64,000 nt of DNA from Algoriphagus locisalis (lineage in GTDB: Bacteria > Bacteroidota > Bacteroidia > Cytophagales > Cyclobacteriaceae): positions 353,625 through 417,624 of the forward strand of contig NZ_FPBF01000001.1 in the NCBI RefSeq assembly GCF_900116615.1, given 5' to 3'. The translations under genes and the position numbers were made by a program. Within the stretch, counting starts at the first letter, position 1; each line of letters opens with the position of its first letter. This document shows positions 17,662 to 26,117 of this stretch, one piece after another. The notes under the pieces were generated by a model that was not told where the DNA came from, searched no databases, and saw only the letters and a list, made by a program, of their open reading frames with translations.

Positions 17662-17688
17662 CAGGAACGTACTACCAATACGTTCCTG
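17662..17688 (+). promoter_or_regulatory. Hairpin 1 in the susC leader
   Basis: A perfect 10-bp inverted repeat (CAGGAACGTA and TACGTTCCTG, 7-base loop) lies 30 bases after the fecR stop. No T tract follows, so it may be a weak terminator, an RNA processing barrier that protects a downstream message, or a regulatory hairpin. Confidence 0.5.
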
Positions 17689-17709
17689 CGAAATCAAAAC
17701 AAATTATTA

Positions 17710-17747
17710 CCCCTGAGTCAATCAGTTTCGCATGCTGAAATCAGGGG
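17710..17747 (+). promoter_or_regulatory. Hairpin 2 in the susC leader
   Basis: The arms CCCCTGA (17710-17716) and TCAGGGG (17741-17747) enclose a 24-base loop that could fold further (CAGTTTC with GCTGAAA). It sits 31 bases before the susC ATG, so it could affect ribosome access. Confidence 0.4.
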
Positions 17748-17778
17748 AGACTATGTTTCAATCTTTCAATTCAAAATT

Positions 17779-20700
17779 ATGCAAAAAATATTACCGTTTA
17801 TAGCAATGTCTATCAAACTATTGGCCAGGGGAATTGCAATGCTATGCATTACCTTAAGCCCAATATTAGCAAAAACTACCACAGCCCAGATTAAGGGAAT
17901 AGATGAGGTGTCTGTAGTATTGGAATCTCAGCCAAAAACCTTGCTCCAGTTTTTTAAAGCAATTGAGAAAAATTCTGATTTTAAATTTTTCTATACTGAG
18001 GAGGCTTTAAAAAATGCTGGAACTATAAAATATCTCCAGTCTGGAAGTACCGTAGAGCAACATTTATACAAGGTTGCCAAGCAGACCAATTTAAGGTTTA
18101 AGCAGGTGAATAACACAATTAGTGTTATTATTAATAAAGATCTATCGGATCAACTGATAACTAAAGAGCTTGCCTTTGAAAAGATATCAGGGGTAGTTAA
18201 GGACCAGTCGGGTGAACCCATGCCGGGAGTTTCCATTTTGGTGAAGGGAACCACCTCAGGCACAGTCACTGACATCGATGGATCTTATACAATTGATGTA
18301 ACTCCAGGACAGACATTACTATTTTCCTTTATAGGGTATGAGCAGCAAGAACTGCCTGTAGGGTCAGCTTCAGTGCTGAATGTAGTCATGTCCCAATCAG
18401 AAAATAGCCTGGAGGAATTTGTAGTAGTGGGCTATGGTCAGCAGCGTAGAGCCAATTTGACAGGAGCAGTGGACCAAGTGGAATCTGAAGTATTTGAAAA
18501 TAGACCTATTTCTAATATTGCTCAGGGATTGGTAGGAGCGGTTCCTAATTTAAATATCAGAATGCTGGATGGTAAACCTACCCAATCTCCCTCGTTCAAC
18601 GTTCGTGGTACGACTTCCATTGGTCAGCAGGGTAGTGCTTTGATTTTGATTGATGGGGTAGAAGGTGATCCCAAAATGCTTAACCCCAACGATATAGCCA
18701 GTGTCACAGTGCTGAAAGACGCTGCTTCTGCTTCTATCTATGGTGCAAGAGCGGCATTTGGGGTGGTTTTGATTACTACCAAAGCTGCTACAGAGGGGAA
18801 AATTTCCGTCACTTACTCGGGGAATTTTTCCACTAAATCCCCAACTGCAGTCCCGGACAATTTCACCGAATCTTATCCTTGGGCAAAAGGCTTCAGCGAC
18901 GCCTGGTCTAAATGGAATGACAACGGAAATACACCTACTGCAGTAAATAAGACCTTACCATTCTCTCCTGCATACTTGGCGGAAATAAAGAGAAGATGGG
19001 AAGATCCCTCTTTGCCAAGAATCGAAGTGGATCCTGCTACAGGAGAGTACCAATACTATTATAGCACGGACTGGTACAGGGAATTGTACAAAGAAAGATT
19101 CTTTGCCCAAGATCATAACATAGCAGTGACAGGTGGTGATACTAAAACTTCTTATTACGTGAGTGGAAGGTACAATGGACAAGACGGATTATTCCGTTAC
19201 AATACTGATACCTATGCGATGTATAATTTCCGCGCCAAAGGAACCATTCAGGTAACTCCTTGGCTGCAGGTAGAAAATAATACTGATTATTCCCGAATGA
19301 CTTACCATCAGCCATTGAACGTGGGTGAAGGAAGTGGAATATGGAGAAATATGGCAGATGAAGGGCATCCACTTGCACCTTTGACCAATCCTGACGGTTC
19401 CTTGTCCTTTCCTGCAGCCTATACCGTTGGGGATTATTACATAGGAAGAAATGCAGTGGACCAGGTACAGCGCTTCCTGAAAAACCGATTTGCAGCTAAG
19501 GCGGAGTTATTTGATAAGAAGTTGACCCTGAACGGAAACTTTACCTTTCAGTCCAATGACAATAGTTACTTTCAGAAGCGGGTTCAGGTGCCATACAGTA
19601 GATATGAAGGCGTGACTGGATATACCGGTACCAATACTAATGATCTTCAGGACCGTAGAAATACCACCCAATATTATGCTACGAACCTTTATGCCAATTA
19701 CCAGAACACCTTTAATGAGGCGCATAACCTAGGTTTGTTGCTTGGTTTTAATTACGAGACATCTATCTACGAAAATCTTACTGCCAGACGGAACGGTATA
19801 GTATTCCCAGACGCTGAGGACATCAACTTAGCCCTTGGGCAAAGTATTGTGACCAATGGAGGTTACCAAAAATGGGCTATCGCAGGTTCATTCTTCCGGG
19901 TGAATTACGATTACATGGGTAGGTATCTGCTAGAGATAAATGGGCGTTACGATGGCTCTTCCAAATTCCCAACTGATCAACAATGGGCATTCTTTCCTTC
20001 CGCATCTGCAGGTTGGGCGGTATCCGAGGAGAAGTTTTGGAATGTGAAACCAAGTATTTTGACTAGTCTAAAAGTTCGTGCTTCCTATGGCTCCTTGGGC
20101 AACGGTAATATCAGTCCTTATTCCTTCACAGAGAATTTCTCTATTTCCCAATTGGGTAGAATTATAAACGGGCAACGACCTCAAGCTACCAGTATGCCAG
20201 GGGTTGTGCCTGAGGGACTTACCTGGGAAACGTCCACCACAGCAGACATAGGGCTGGATTTTGCAAGCGTCAACAATAAGCTTCAATTTACAGCAGACTG
20301 GTATCGTCGTTGGACCACGGATATGTTTACCGTTGGGCCGACTTTGCCTGCTATCTATGGCACTACCGTACCAAAAGGGAACTATGCGGATCTAGAGACC
20401 ACGGGTTGGGAAGCAACAGTTACTTGGAATGATGACTTTATAGTGGCAGATAAGCCTTTCAACTATAGTGTAAGAGTTGCCCTTTCAGATTATAAAGCAT
20501 ACATCACGAAGTACAACAACCCGGATAAAAACCTGACTGACTACTATGAAGGTCAACGAATCGGTGAAATTTGGGGGTACCAAGTGGAAGGATTGTTCCG
20601 CTCTGATGAGGAAATCCTCAACTCCCCTTCCCAATCAAATATCCGAAATACCAATACCCGGAAAAACTATGTGGGAGATTTGAAATTCAGAAACGTGGAT

Positions 20701-21321
20701 GGAGATGATGTTATTTATCATGGATCGAATCGGGTAGGGGATTCCGGTGACAAATCTGTTATAGGCAACTCAGAGCCTCGCTATTCTTATGGCGTTAACC
20801 TGAATGCCGAATGGAACGGATTCTTTATTGGTGCTTTCTTCCAGGGAGTTCTGAAGCAGGACTGGTATCCATCCGGTGAATCACGTTTCTGGGGACAGTA
20901 TAATCGTCCATACAATCAATACCCAAGCTGGCATGAAGACAATATGTTCCGTGAAGAATTGGGGAACTTTGATGCATATCTGCCAAGGTTAGTAGGTTAT
21001 GTAGCTCTAGGAAACGACAGAGCTCTAAGTACTCCAAATGATCGGTTTATACAGAATGTAGCTTATATCCGTCTTCGAAACATACAATTAGGCTACACCC
21101 TTCCGCAGCATTTGACTTCAAAAATCAAGGCAAATGATGTGAAGGTTTACCTATCAGCTGAAAATCTATGGACCTGGTCTTCACTTTACAAATGGACCAA
21201 GGATACAGATGTTACCAGTATCTATGGATCTGACCGTGACCTTAGCGGAGGGACAAGCGGAGACGGGTATAACTATCCCATGCTAAAGGCAATTTCAGCA
21301 GGTCTAACAGTTAACTTCTAA
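17779..21321 (+). CDS. SusC/RagA-family TonB-linked outer membrane protein with STN domain
   Basis: The 1180-aa outer-membrane importer opens with a signal sequence (cleavage near residue 36, ...KTTTAQ), then an STN signalling domain (about 55-120: LLQFFKAIEKNSDFKFFYTEEAL...LRFKQVNNTISVII), a carboxypeptidase-D-like regulatory domain (about 135-215: ISGVVKDQSGEPMPGVSILVKGTTSGTVTDIDGSY), the plug (LEEFVVVGYGQQRRANLTGAV...SFNVRGTTS...LILIDGVEGD...LKDAASASIYGARAAFGVVLITTK), and a beta barrel. The STN domain matches the FecR/ECF pair upstream. The substrate is not readable. SusD follows 12 bases later. Confidence 0.95.
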   Translation: MQKILPFIAMSIKLLARGIAMLCITLSPILAKTTTAQIKGIDEVSVVLESQPKTLLQFFKAIEKNSDFKFFYTEEALKNAGTIKYLQSGSTVEQHLYKVAKQTNLRFKQVNNTISVIINKDLSDQLITKELAFEKISGVVKDQSGEPMPGVSILVKGTTSGTVTDIDGSYTIDVTPGQTLLFSFIGYEQQELPVGSASVLNVVMSQSENSLEEFVVVGYGQQRRANLTGAVDQVESEVFENRPISNIAQGLVGAVPNLNIRMLDGKPTQSPSFNVRGTTSIGQQGSALILIDGVEGDPKMLNPNDIASVTVLKDAASASIYGARAAFGVVLITTKAATEGKISVTYSGNFSTKSPTAVPDNFTESYPWAKGFSDAWSKWNDNGNTPTAVNKTLPFSPAYLAEIKRRWEDPSLPRIEVDPATGEYQYYYSTDWYRELYKERFFAQDHNIAVTGGDTKTSYYVSGRYNGQDGLFRYNTDTYAMYNFRAKGTIQVTPWLQVENNTDYSRMTYHQPLNVGEGSGIWRNMADEGHPLAPLTNPDGSLSFPAAYTVGDYYIGRNAVDQVQRFLKNRFAAKAELFDKKLTLNGNFTFQSNDNSYFQKRVQVPYSRYEGVTGYTGTNTNDLQDRRNTTQYYATNLYANYQNTFNEAHNLGLLLGFNYETSIYENLTARRNGIVFPDAEDINLALGQSIVTNGGYQKWAIAGSFFRVNYDYMGRYLLEINGRYDGSSKFPTDQQWAFFPSASAGWAVSEEKFWNVKPSILTSLKVRASYGSLGNGNISPYSFTENFSISQLGRIINGQRPQATSMPGVVPEGLTWETSTTADIGLDFASVNNKLQFTADWYRRWTTDMFTVGPTLPAIYGTTVPKGNYADLETTGWEATVTWNDDFIVADKPFNYSVRVALSDYKAYITKYNNPDKNLTDYYEGQRIGEIWGYQVEGLFRSDEEILNSPSQSNIRNTNTRKNYVGDLKFRNVDGDDVIYHGSNRVGDSGDKSVIGNSEPRYSYGVNLNAEWNGFFIGAFFQGVLKQDWYPSGESRFWGQYNRPYNQYPSWHEDNMFREELGNFDAYLPRLVGYVALGNDRALSTPNDRFIQNVAYIRLRNIQLGYTLPQHLTSKIKANDVKVYLSAENLWTWSSLYKWTKDTDVTSIYGSDRDLSGGTSGDGYNYPMLKAISAGLTVNF

Positions 21322-21332
21322 TTAGAACAGTC

Positions 21333-23099
21333 ATGAAGAATATTCATTATATCTTATTATTTCTTTTATTAGCAGCAGTCACCTCCTGCAATCTGGATGA
21401 ATATCCAGTGGACACTGCCAGCAATCAAGCCATATTCGGTTCTGCCACAGGGCTGGAACTTTACAGCAATTCATTTTATAATATCCTGCCAGGTACTGAT
21501 GTGGGGGTTTTTCAAGGTGATGACGTTTCGGATCTTGTTGCCAGAAATGGTGTGGACACCTATTTGTCCGTGAATGCTTTGAGCCCGGCTACTAGTTCAG
21601 GTTGGTCTTGGAGCGCCTTGCGAAACATCAACTATTTCATCGAAAACGCGCAAAACAGCACGGTTGCCGAAAAGAACAATTATATAGGGGTTGCAAGGTT
21701 TTTCAGAGCTTTGTTTTATTTCGATAAGGTTACTCGCTTTGGCGATGTACCATGGATTGACCAGACAATTGAAATCACAGATAGTTTGACGCTCTATGGG
21801 CCAAGAGATGACAGGTTTATGGTTATGGAGAAAGTTTTGGAGGATTTAGATTTTGCTATCGAAAACATCACGCTGACCTCCGATGCTTCATCTACCCGAA
21901 TCACCAAAAACGTAGCTAGGGCATATAAAACAAGGATTGCTTTATTTGAAGCTTCGTATAGAAAATACCATGTTGAAGAAGGCATGCAGGGCACCGCAAA
22001 CACTTGGTACCAAGAAGTGGTAAATACTGCTAACGATATCACTGGCTTTAGCCTACATGAGGCAGCACAGGTGGATCAATCCTATAGAGAGCTCTTCATT
22101 ACAAAATCGCCTTTTGCGGACGAGACTATTCTGGCCGTAGCTTTGGATGCTAGTCTGCAGGTTTTTAGTTCGGCTAACAGACGGTTTATCAGCCCTACTT
22201 ATGGAAACAGGCCTAGTCTTACCCGTAATTTCGTAAATACCTACCTGAATTTGGACGGAACTTCTTTTACCGATAATCCTGATTATAAGACTACTCCATT
22301 TGTTGAAGAAGTAAGGAACCGTGATCTACGCCTGAAACAAACGGTGCGTCTAGGAGACTACCATCGCACAGAGAACGGTGTTCCTGTAGTCGCTCCACCA
22401 AATTTCAATCAGACCTTTACCGGATATCAACCGATCAAATGGTGCTATGATGAGCGTTTTCCTTACGATGATGAAAGCCGGAATGACAATGCCCATATTA
22501 TTATGAGATATGCTGAGGTTTTATTGAATAAAGCTGAGGCACTCGCAGAGCTGGGCACTATGACTCCCGGTGAATGGGCTGAAACCATTGGAGCCCTTCG
22601 TGCCCGGGCTGGGATCACAGGAAGTACCTTAACTAGTCTCCCCACCCAGGCAGATCCCTATTTGATTGATTACTATAAGGGCAAATTTACTGATCCTGTA
22701 TTATTGGAAGTAATCAGGGAGCGGGCAGTTGAGCTAATCTTTGAAGGGCTTCGACCAGATGATTTGCGAAGATGGCATATTGGAGAACTGTTTGCTGAAT
22801 CTCAAATGAACGGCATGTACGTTCCTGGTTTGGGAGAATATGACCTGAACAGCGATGGAATAATGGATGTGTATTTCTACCAGGGAACGAAGCCTGAGTC
22901 TTCCAACCCAGCTATAGCCTTTGTAGATGTAAGTACCTCCTCGGGAGCAGGCAGATTGCAGCTTTCTAACGGCACTTCCGGGGAAGTAATCTTTAATCCG
23001 GGTTTCAGAGAGTGGATGGATAAAAAGTACCTTTACCCGATCCCGGAGTCTGATCTTATCCGAAATCCTGCCTTGGGGCAAAATCCGGGCTGGGAATAA
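21333..23099 (+). CDS. SusD/RagB-family nutrient-binding outer membrane lipoprotein
   Basis: The 588-aa surface lipoprotein caps the SusC barrel and captures the nutrient. It has a lipoprotein signal (MKNIHYILLFLLLAAVTSC, Cys at about 19). The family TPR-like scaffold is visible (NYIGVARFFRALFYFDKVTRFGDVPWID, about 115-140) and the conserved C-terminal RagB/SusD region (IRERAVELIFEGLRPDDLRRWHIGE, then KYLYPIPESDLIRNPALGQNPGW) is complete, ending as SusD proteins usually do. It forms an operon with susC and is followed by a strong terminator. Confidence 0.95.
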   Translation: MKNIHYILLFLLLAAVTSCNLDEYPVDTASNQAIFGSATGLELYSNSFYNILPGTDVGVFQGDDVSDLVARNGVDTYLSVNALSPATSSGWSWSALRNINYFIENAQNSTVAEKNNYIGVARFFRALFYFDKVTRFGDVPWIDQTIEITDSLTLYGPRDDRFMVMEKVLEDLDFAIENITLTSDASSTRITKNVARAYKTRIALFEASYRKYHVEEGMQGTANTWYQEVVNTANDITGFSLHEAAQVDQSYRELFITKSPFADETILAVALDASLQVFSSANRRFISPTYGNRPSLTRNFVNTYLNLDGTSFTDNPDYKTTPFVEEVRNRDLRLKQTVRLGDYHRTENGVPVVAPPNFNQTFTGYQPIKWCYDERFPYDDESRNDNAHIIMRYAEVLLNKAEALAELGTMTPGEWAETIGALRARAGITGSTLTSLPTQADPYLIDYYKGKFTDPVLLEVIRERAVELIFEGLRPDDLRRWHIGELFAESQMNGMYVPGLGEYDLNSDGIMDVYFYQGTKPESSNPAIAFVDVSTSSGAGRLQLSNGTSGEVIFNPGFREWMDKKYLYPIPESDLIRNPALGQNPGWE

Positions 23100-23120
23100 A
23101 CAAAAGTTTTTAATTCAAAT

Positions 23121-23162
23121 ACGCCCCGTAAGCCCTTCTCTAGCGGCTTATGGGGTGTTTTA
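23121..23162 (+). terminator. Terminator after susCD
   Basis: A long stem (ACGCCCCGTAAGCC paired with GGCTTATGGGGTGT) with a 10-base loop is followed by TTTTAA. It starts 21 bases after the susD stop. Confidence 0.85.
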
Positions 23163-23173
23163 ACCCCTATAAA

Positions 23174-23310
23174 ATGAAATCGAGCCTGCCTACCGGACAG
23201 GCAGGCATGTCGAGAGCGACACACACTGAGATGATTAAAAGCCATGCTAGATTCCATCCCGTATCCGTTGTAAAGGGACAGATTATGGCCTTAAAAGAGA
23301 AATTATCGTC
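23174..23310 (+). repeat. Dispersed start-codon-associated element, copy A (decayed)
   Basis: This copy begins atgaaatcgagcctgcctac and proceeds through a GACACACACTGAGATGATTA block and gattccatcccgtatccg to ttatggcc and gagaaattatcg. In intact copies this end runs into an ATG; here the sequence reads att instead, and no gene follows. Confidence 0.75.
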
Positions 23311-23590
23311 ATTTAAAATATCCATGATTCCGTACCTATTGGAACACACAGGGGGATGATTATATTCGAGCATCCATCAAATTAGCAGATGTGCTTGTTG
23401 TTATGGCGCGGAGGGTGACGCAGCAGCGAGCCAGCGGCTGGTTTGCGTGCTGAAGCTTTGCTGGCGTCTTGGCCTTTTGGTTCTTTTGGGCCAAGCCAAA
23501 AGAACGGAGAAACCCAGGGTTACTTCTTCAAAATAACTAAGAAATTTAATTTATAAACATTTGAAATCGACACGATTAAAATCATCATTA

Positions 23591-23688
23591 ACAGACACAC
23601 TGGCATGATTATAATCGCTGCAAGATTCCCCGTCCGACTGACGTAAGCCGGGCGGACATATGACCATTGAAAATCAAATTATAAACAG
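23591..23688 (+). repeat. Dispersed start-codon-associated element, copy B
   Basis: A 5'-truncated copy (acagacacactggcatgatt ... ccattgaaaatcaaattata) whose last base abuts the ATG of the EEP-fold gene. The hairpin region has a different sequence from the other copies (gtccgactgac / gccgggcggac) but can still fold. Confidence 0.75.
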
Positions 23689-24531
23689 ATGAAAAATTAT
23701 TTAGCACTTATTTTTGCTCTACTAGTATCTATTTCGGCCTTTTCTCAGGAAGAGGGTGAAATAAAGGTAGCTAGTTACAATATCAGGATGGATACGCCAC
23801 GGGATAGTATGAACGCTTGGCCGCTTCGTAAAGAAAACGTGAAAGCCCTAATTCAATATCATGATTTTGATATCATGGGTACGCAGGAAGGATTTATCCA
23901 CCAACTCAATGATTTACTTGAAATGCCAGGATTTGCTTTTGTGGGAGCTGGAAGAGATGATGGTAAAACTACCGGGGAGCATTCTGCGATATTTTACAAA
24001 ACTGACCGTTTTGAGGTAGTCGATTCAGGCGATTTCTGGTTGAGCGAGACGCCTGATAAACCAGGATTGGGTTGGGATGCAACCTGCTGTAACAGAATTG
24101 CTTCCTGGGCCTTATTCAAGGATAAGGATTCCAAAAGGGAATTCTACGTGTTCAATGCGCATTTTGACCATCAAGGGGTAGTGGCTAGAAGGGAATCAGG
24201 AAAGCTTATGGTTGAGAAAATGAAGGAAATCGCCAAAAACAAGCCGGTTATCTGTACAGGTGACTTCAATTCAACCCCTGATACCGAGCAAATCATAGGA
24301 TTGTCTGCCTACCTCAAGGATGCTTACACCGTGACTAAGATGCCTCCTTATGGCCCAGTTGGAACGTCCAATGGTTTTCGATTTACTGCATCCATGAAAA
24401 ATCGAATTGATTATGTTTTTGTAAGCCAAGACTTTCTTGTTTCCAACTACGCAGTTTTAACAGACGCTAAGGATCAGAGATATCCTTCTGATCATTTGCC
24501 GGTAGTAGCCACCGTGCACTTCGCAAATTAA
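23689..24531 (+). CDS. Secreted endonuclease/exonuclease/phosphatase (EEP)-fold hydrolase
   Basis: The 280-aa protein has an N-terminal signal peptide (MKNYLALIFALLVSISAFSQ) and the EEP fold of metal-dependent phosphodiesterases: VASYNIRMD (N-terminal Asn), IMGTQEGF (metal-binding Glu about 65), FNAHFDHQG (H at about 164), VICTGDFNSTPDT (Asp/Asn about 194-197), RIDYVFVS and YPSDHLPVVATV (catalytic SDH, about 267-273). It is predicted to cleave phosphoester bonds outside the cytoplasm. It follows susCD in the same direction but after a terminator and two repeat copies, so co-regulation is uncertain. Substrate unknown. Confidence 0.9.
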   Translation: MKNYLALIFALLVSISAFSQEEGEIKVASYNIRMDTPRDSMNAWPLRKENVKALIQYHDFDIMGTQEGFIHQLNDLLEMPGFAFVGAGRDDGKTTGEHSAIFYKTDRFEVVDSGDFWLSETPDKPGLGWDATCCNRIASWALFKDKDSKREFYVFNAHFDHQGVVARRESGKLMVEKMKEIAKNKPVICTGDFNSTPDTEQIIGLSAYLKDAYTVTKMPPYGPVGTSNGFRFTASMKNRIDYVFVSQDFLVSNYAVLTDAKDQRYPSDHLPVVATVHFAN

Positions 24532-24553
24532 GCAAGCTATTTCTAAGAAATTG

Positions 24554-24585
24554 AAAGCCATTGAGGAATACCTTGATGGCTTTTT
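24554..24585 (+). terminator. Terminator after the EEP-fold gene
   Basis: Arms AAGCCATTGAGG and CCTTGATGGCTT flank a 4-base loop and are followed by TTTTTG, about 23 bases after the stop codon. Confidence 0.75.
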
Positions 24586-25008
24586 GTTATTCTGGCTTAG
24601 GAGTGAATTTCCTTTATAGGTAAAGGCAATTAAATAATATGATTAAACGGAATGATGCCAGTAACCAATATTTCTCTGCTCAACCGGCCAGAAGACCCCT
24701 GCCCGACAGCAGGCGGGGATGACCGAAGACTCTCGCAGGAGCGGGACAGGCTGAAGTAACCTCAATTCTTAAGTTTAACATATACTATGTTGCTTTTGCC
24801 TCCTTAATGGCAGAAAAGCGGATATACATATTAAATAATCACTCTTTAAATTTTAAATTTATGCATACACACTTTTCCGCAGGAAATGATGAAAAGCAAT
24901 CTAGAACATCTTCGGTCTTCTGACCAGAGAAGCGAGGTATCTAAGGTGACTGGCAAGATTGTATGTAGTAATAAAATTTAAATTCCATCATTTTACATTT
25001 CTCATTAC
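24586..25008. other. Non-coding gap with degenerate repeats
   Basis: I see no gene. About 24690-24765 contains a palindromic insert-like word (cccctgcccgacagcaggcg) in a repeat-like context ending gcgggacaggctgaagtaac; about 24925-24960 has a further cttcggtcttctgaccagag phrase. The rest is A/T-rich and unremarkable. Confidence 0.5.
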
Positions 25009-25155
25009 CTACCTACCACCAATCAGCCTAAAAATTACTGCAACAAGCGCTAATACTAAAAGAATATGAATCAGGCCGGTGACGCTGTAAACAAATACTC
25101 CAACTAACCAGCCAATTAAAAGGATTACTGCAATGATATATAATAATGAACTCAT
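25009..25155 (-). CDS. Very small membrane protein, lmo0937 family-like
   Basis: A 48-aa minus-strand protein that I translated by hand: MSSLLYIIAVILLIGWLVGVF, then VYSVTGLIHILLVLALVAVIF and RLIGGR. Two hydrophobic helices are separated by a short turn containing GLIH, and the end is basic. This matches the layout of the lmo0937 family of about 48-aa stress-associated membrane proteins found widely in Bacteroidota and Firmicutes. The function is unknown to me. It stands alone, with repeats on one side and A/T-rich DNA upstream. The start ATG is the only one in frame; the stop is TAG. Confidence 0.75.
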   Translation of the reverse strand: MSSLLYIIAVILLIGWLVGVFVYSVTGLIHILLVLALVAVIFRLIGGR

Positions 25156-25399
25156 GATGTTAATGTTTGATTAGTACTCGATTCTTTGAATACCATCAAA
25201 TTCAATCCTAATGCCAGCAAACAAAAAATGTCCTAATCCACCTTTTTCAGCTCATATCATTAATTTCACCTAGCATTCCATTGATTTTTGGGAATTATTA
25301 ATCCCATTACGGGATTTTTCTAATGCGTAAACAATCCGAAATCTTACATCCCAAATCCCACATCCGAAATCCCCAATCTGAAATCCGAAATCCAAAATC

Positions 25400-26068
25400 T
25401 CACCCTCTTCCCCCAAAAATCGCCGAACCTATCCTCACCATAGTACTTCCTTCCTCCTGAGCTATCAGGTAATCCCCGCTCATGCCCATAGAGATATCTT
25501 TCAGCTGGACGAAACTTGGAAGTTGACGGCTTTTCAACTCTTCAAAAAGTGCTTTTAATCCCCGGAACTCCTTTCTCACCTGATCGGTGTTTTCAGTGAA
25601 GGTCGCCATCCCCATCAGGCCTTGGATAGTCACATGAGTCAGGTTCAAAAAGTCTGGATTTGAAAGCATCTCATTCAATTCTGCTGCATCAAAACCAAAC
25701 TTGCTCTCTTCTTCTGCAATATGCATTTGCAGCAACACAGGTATCTTTCGCTCGATTTTTTTACCCTGCTTATTGATCTCCCTCAGTAGTTTGAAGGAAT
25801 CAACTCCATGAATAAGATGCACAAAGGGAGCGATGTATTTCACCTTATTGCTCTGCAAGTGACCGATCATATGCCAGTTCACATCGGCTGGCATCTCTGG
25901 CTGCTTGGCTTGAAGTTCCTGCACTTTATTCTCCCCAAAGTCCCTGATTCCAGCAGCATAAGCCACTTTTAAATCTTCCAGAGGCTTGGTTTTACTCACC
26001 GCCACTAGGAGGCAATTCTGGTTATTGAATGTTTTTTTTACCGCTTCGAGGTTGGCTTTGATGTCCAT
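25400..26068 (-). CDS. yggS: YggS/PLPBP-family pyridoxal-phosphate homeostasis protein
   Basis: The 222-aa cytoplasmic protein binds PLP in a TIM-barrel and helps keep vitamin B6 and amino-acid/keto-acid pools balanced. Key motifs are LLVAVSKTKP (the PLP Lys at residue 26), DFGENKVQELQAK, WHMIGHLQSNKVKY (about 66-79), GLMGMATF and the end LKDISMGMSGDYLIAQEEGSTMVRIGSAIFG, which holds the phosphate-binding residues. Length is normal. It is divergent from the GH3 gene, with 49 bases between their starts. A 9-base repeat tract (aaatccgac-like) lies just after its stop. Confidence 0.95.
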   Translation of the reverse strand: MDIKANLEAVKKTFNNQNCLLVAVSKTKPLEDLKVAYAAGIRDFGENKVQELQAKQPEMPADVNWHMIGHLQSNKVKYIAPFVHLIHGVDSFKLLREINKQGKKIERKIPVLLQMHIAEEESKFGFDAAELNEMLSNPDFLNLTHVTIQGLMGMATFTENTDQVRKEFRGLKALFEELKSRQLPSFVQLKDISMGMSGDYLIAQEEGSTMVRIGSAIFGGRG

Positions 26069-26117
26069 TTTCTATTTTTATACTTTACTACTTTTACAGA
26101 AGGCCTAAAACAAAGAT

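Larger units (their letters stand above)
23163..23688. other. Repeat-rich gap between susCD and the EEP-fold gene
   Basis: No gene is seen. It contains two copies of the dispersed start-codon-associated element (23174-23310, decayed, and 23591-23688, next to a start codon) and, between them at 23405-23515, a different module with a perfect 10-bp inverted repeat (GTTCTTTTGG at 23480-23489 and CCAAAAGAAC at 23496-23505), which resembles in layout the hairpin module at 3176-3199. Confidence 0.7.

Noticed and set aside
23405..23515. Transposase remnant or insertion sequence
   Set aside because: Only a hairpin module is present; no transposase frame or terminal inverted repeats with target duplication can be seen.
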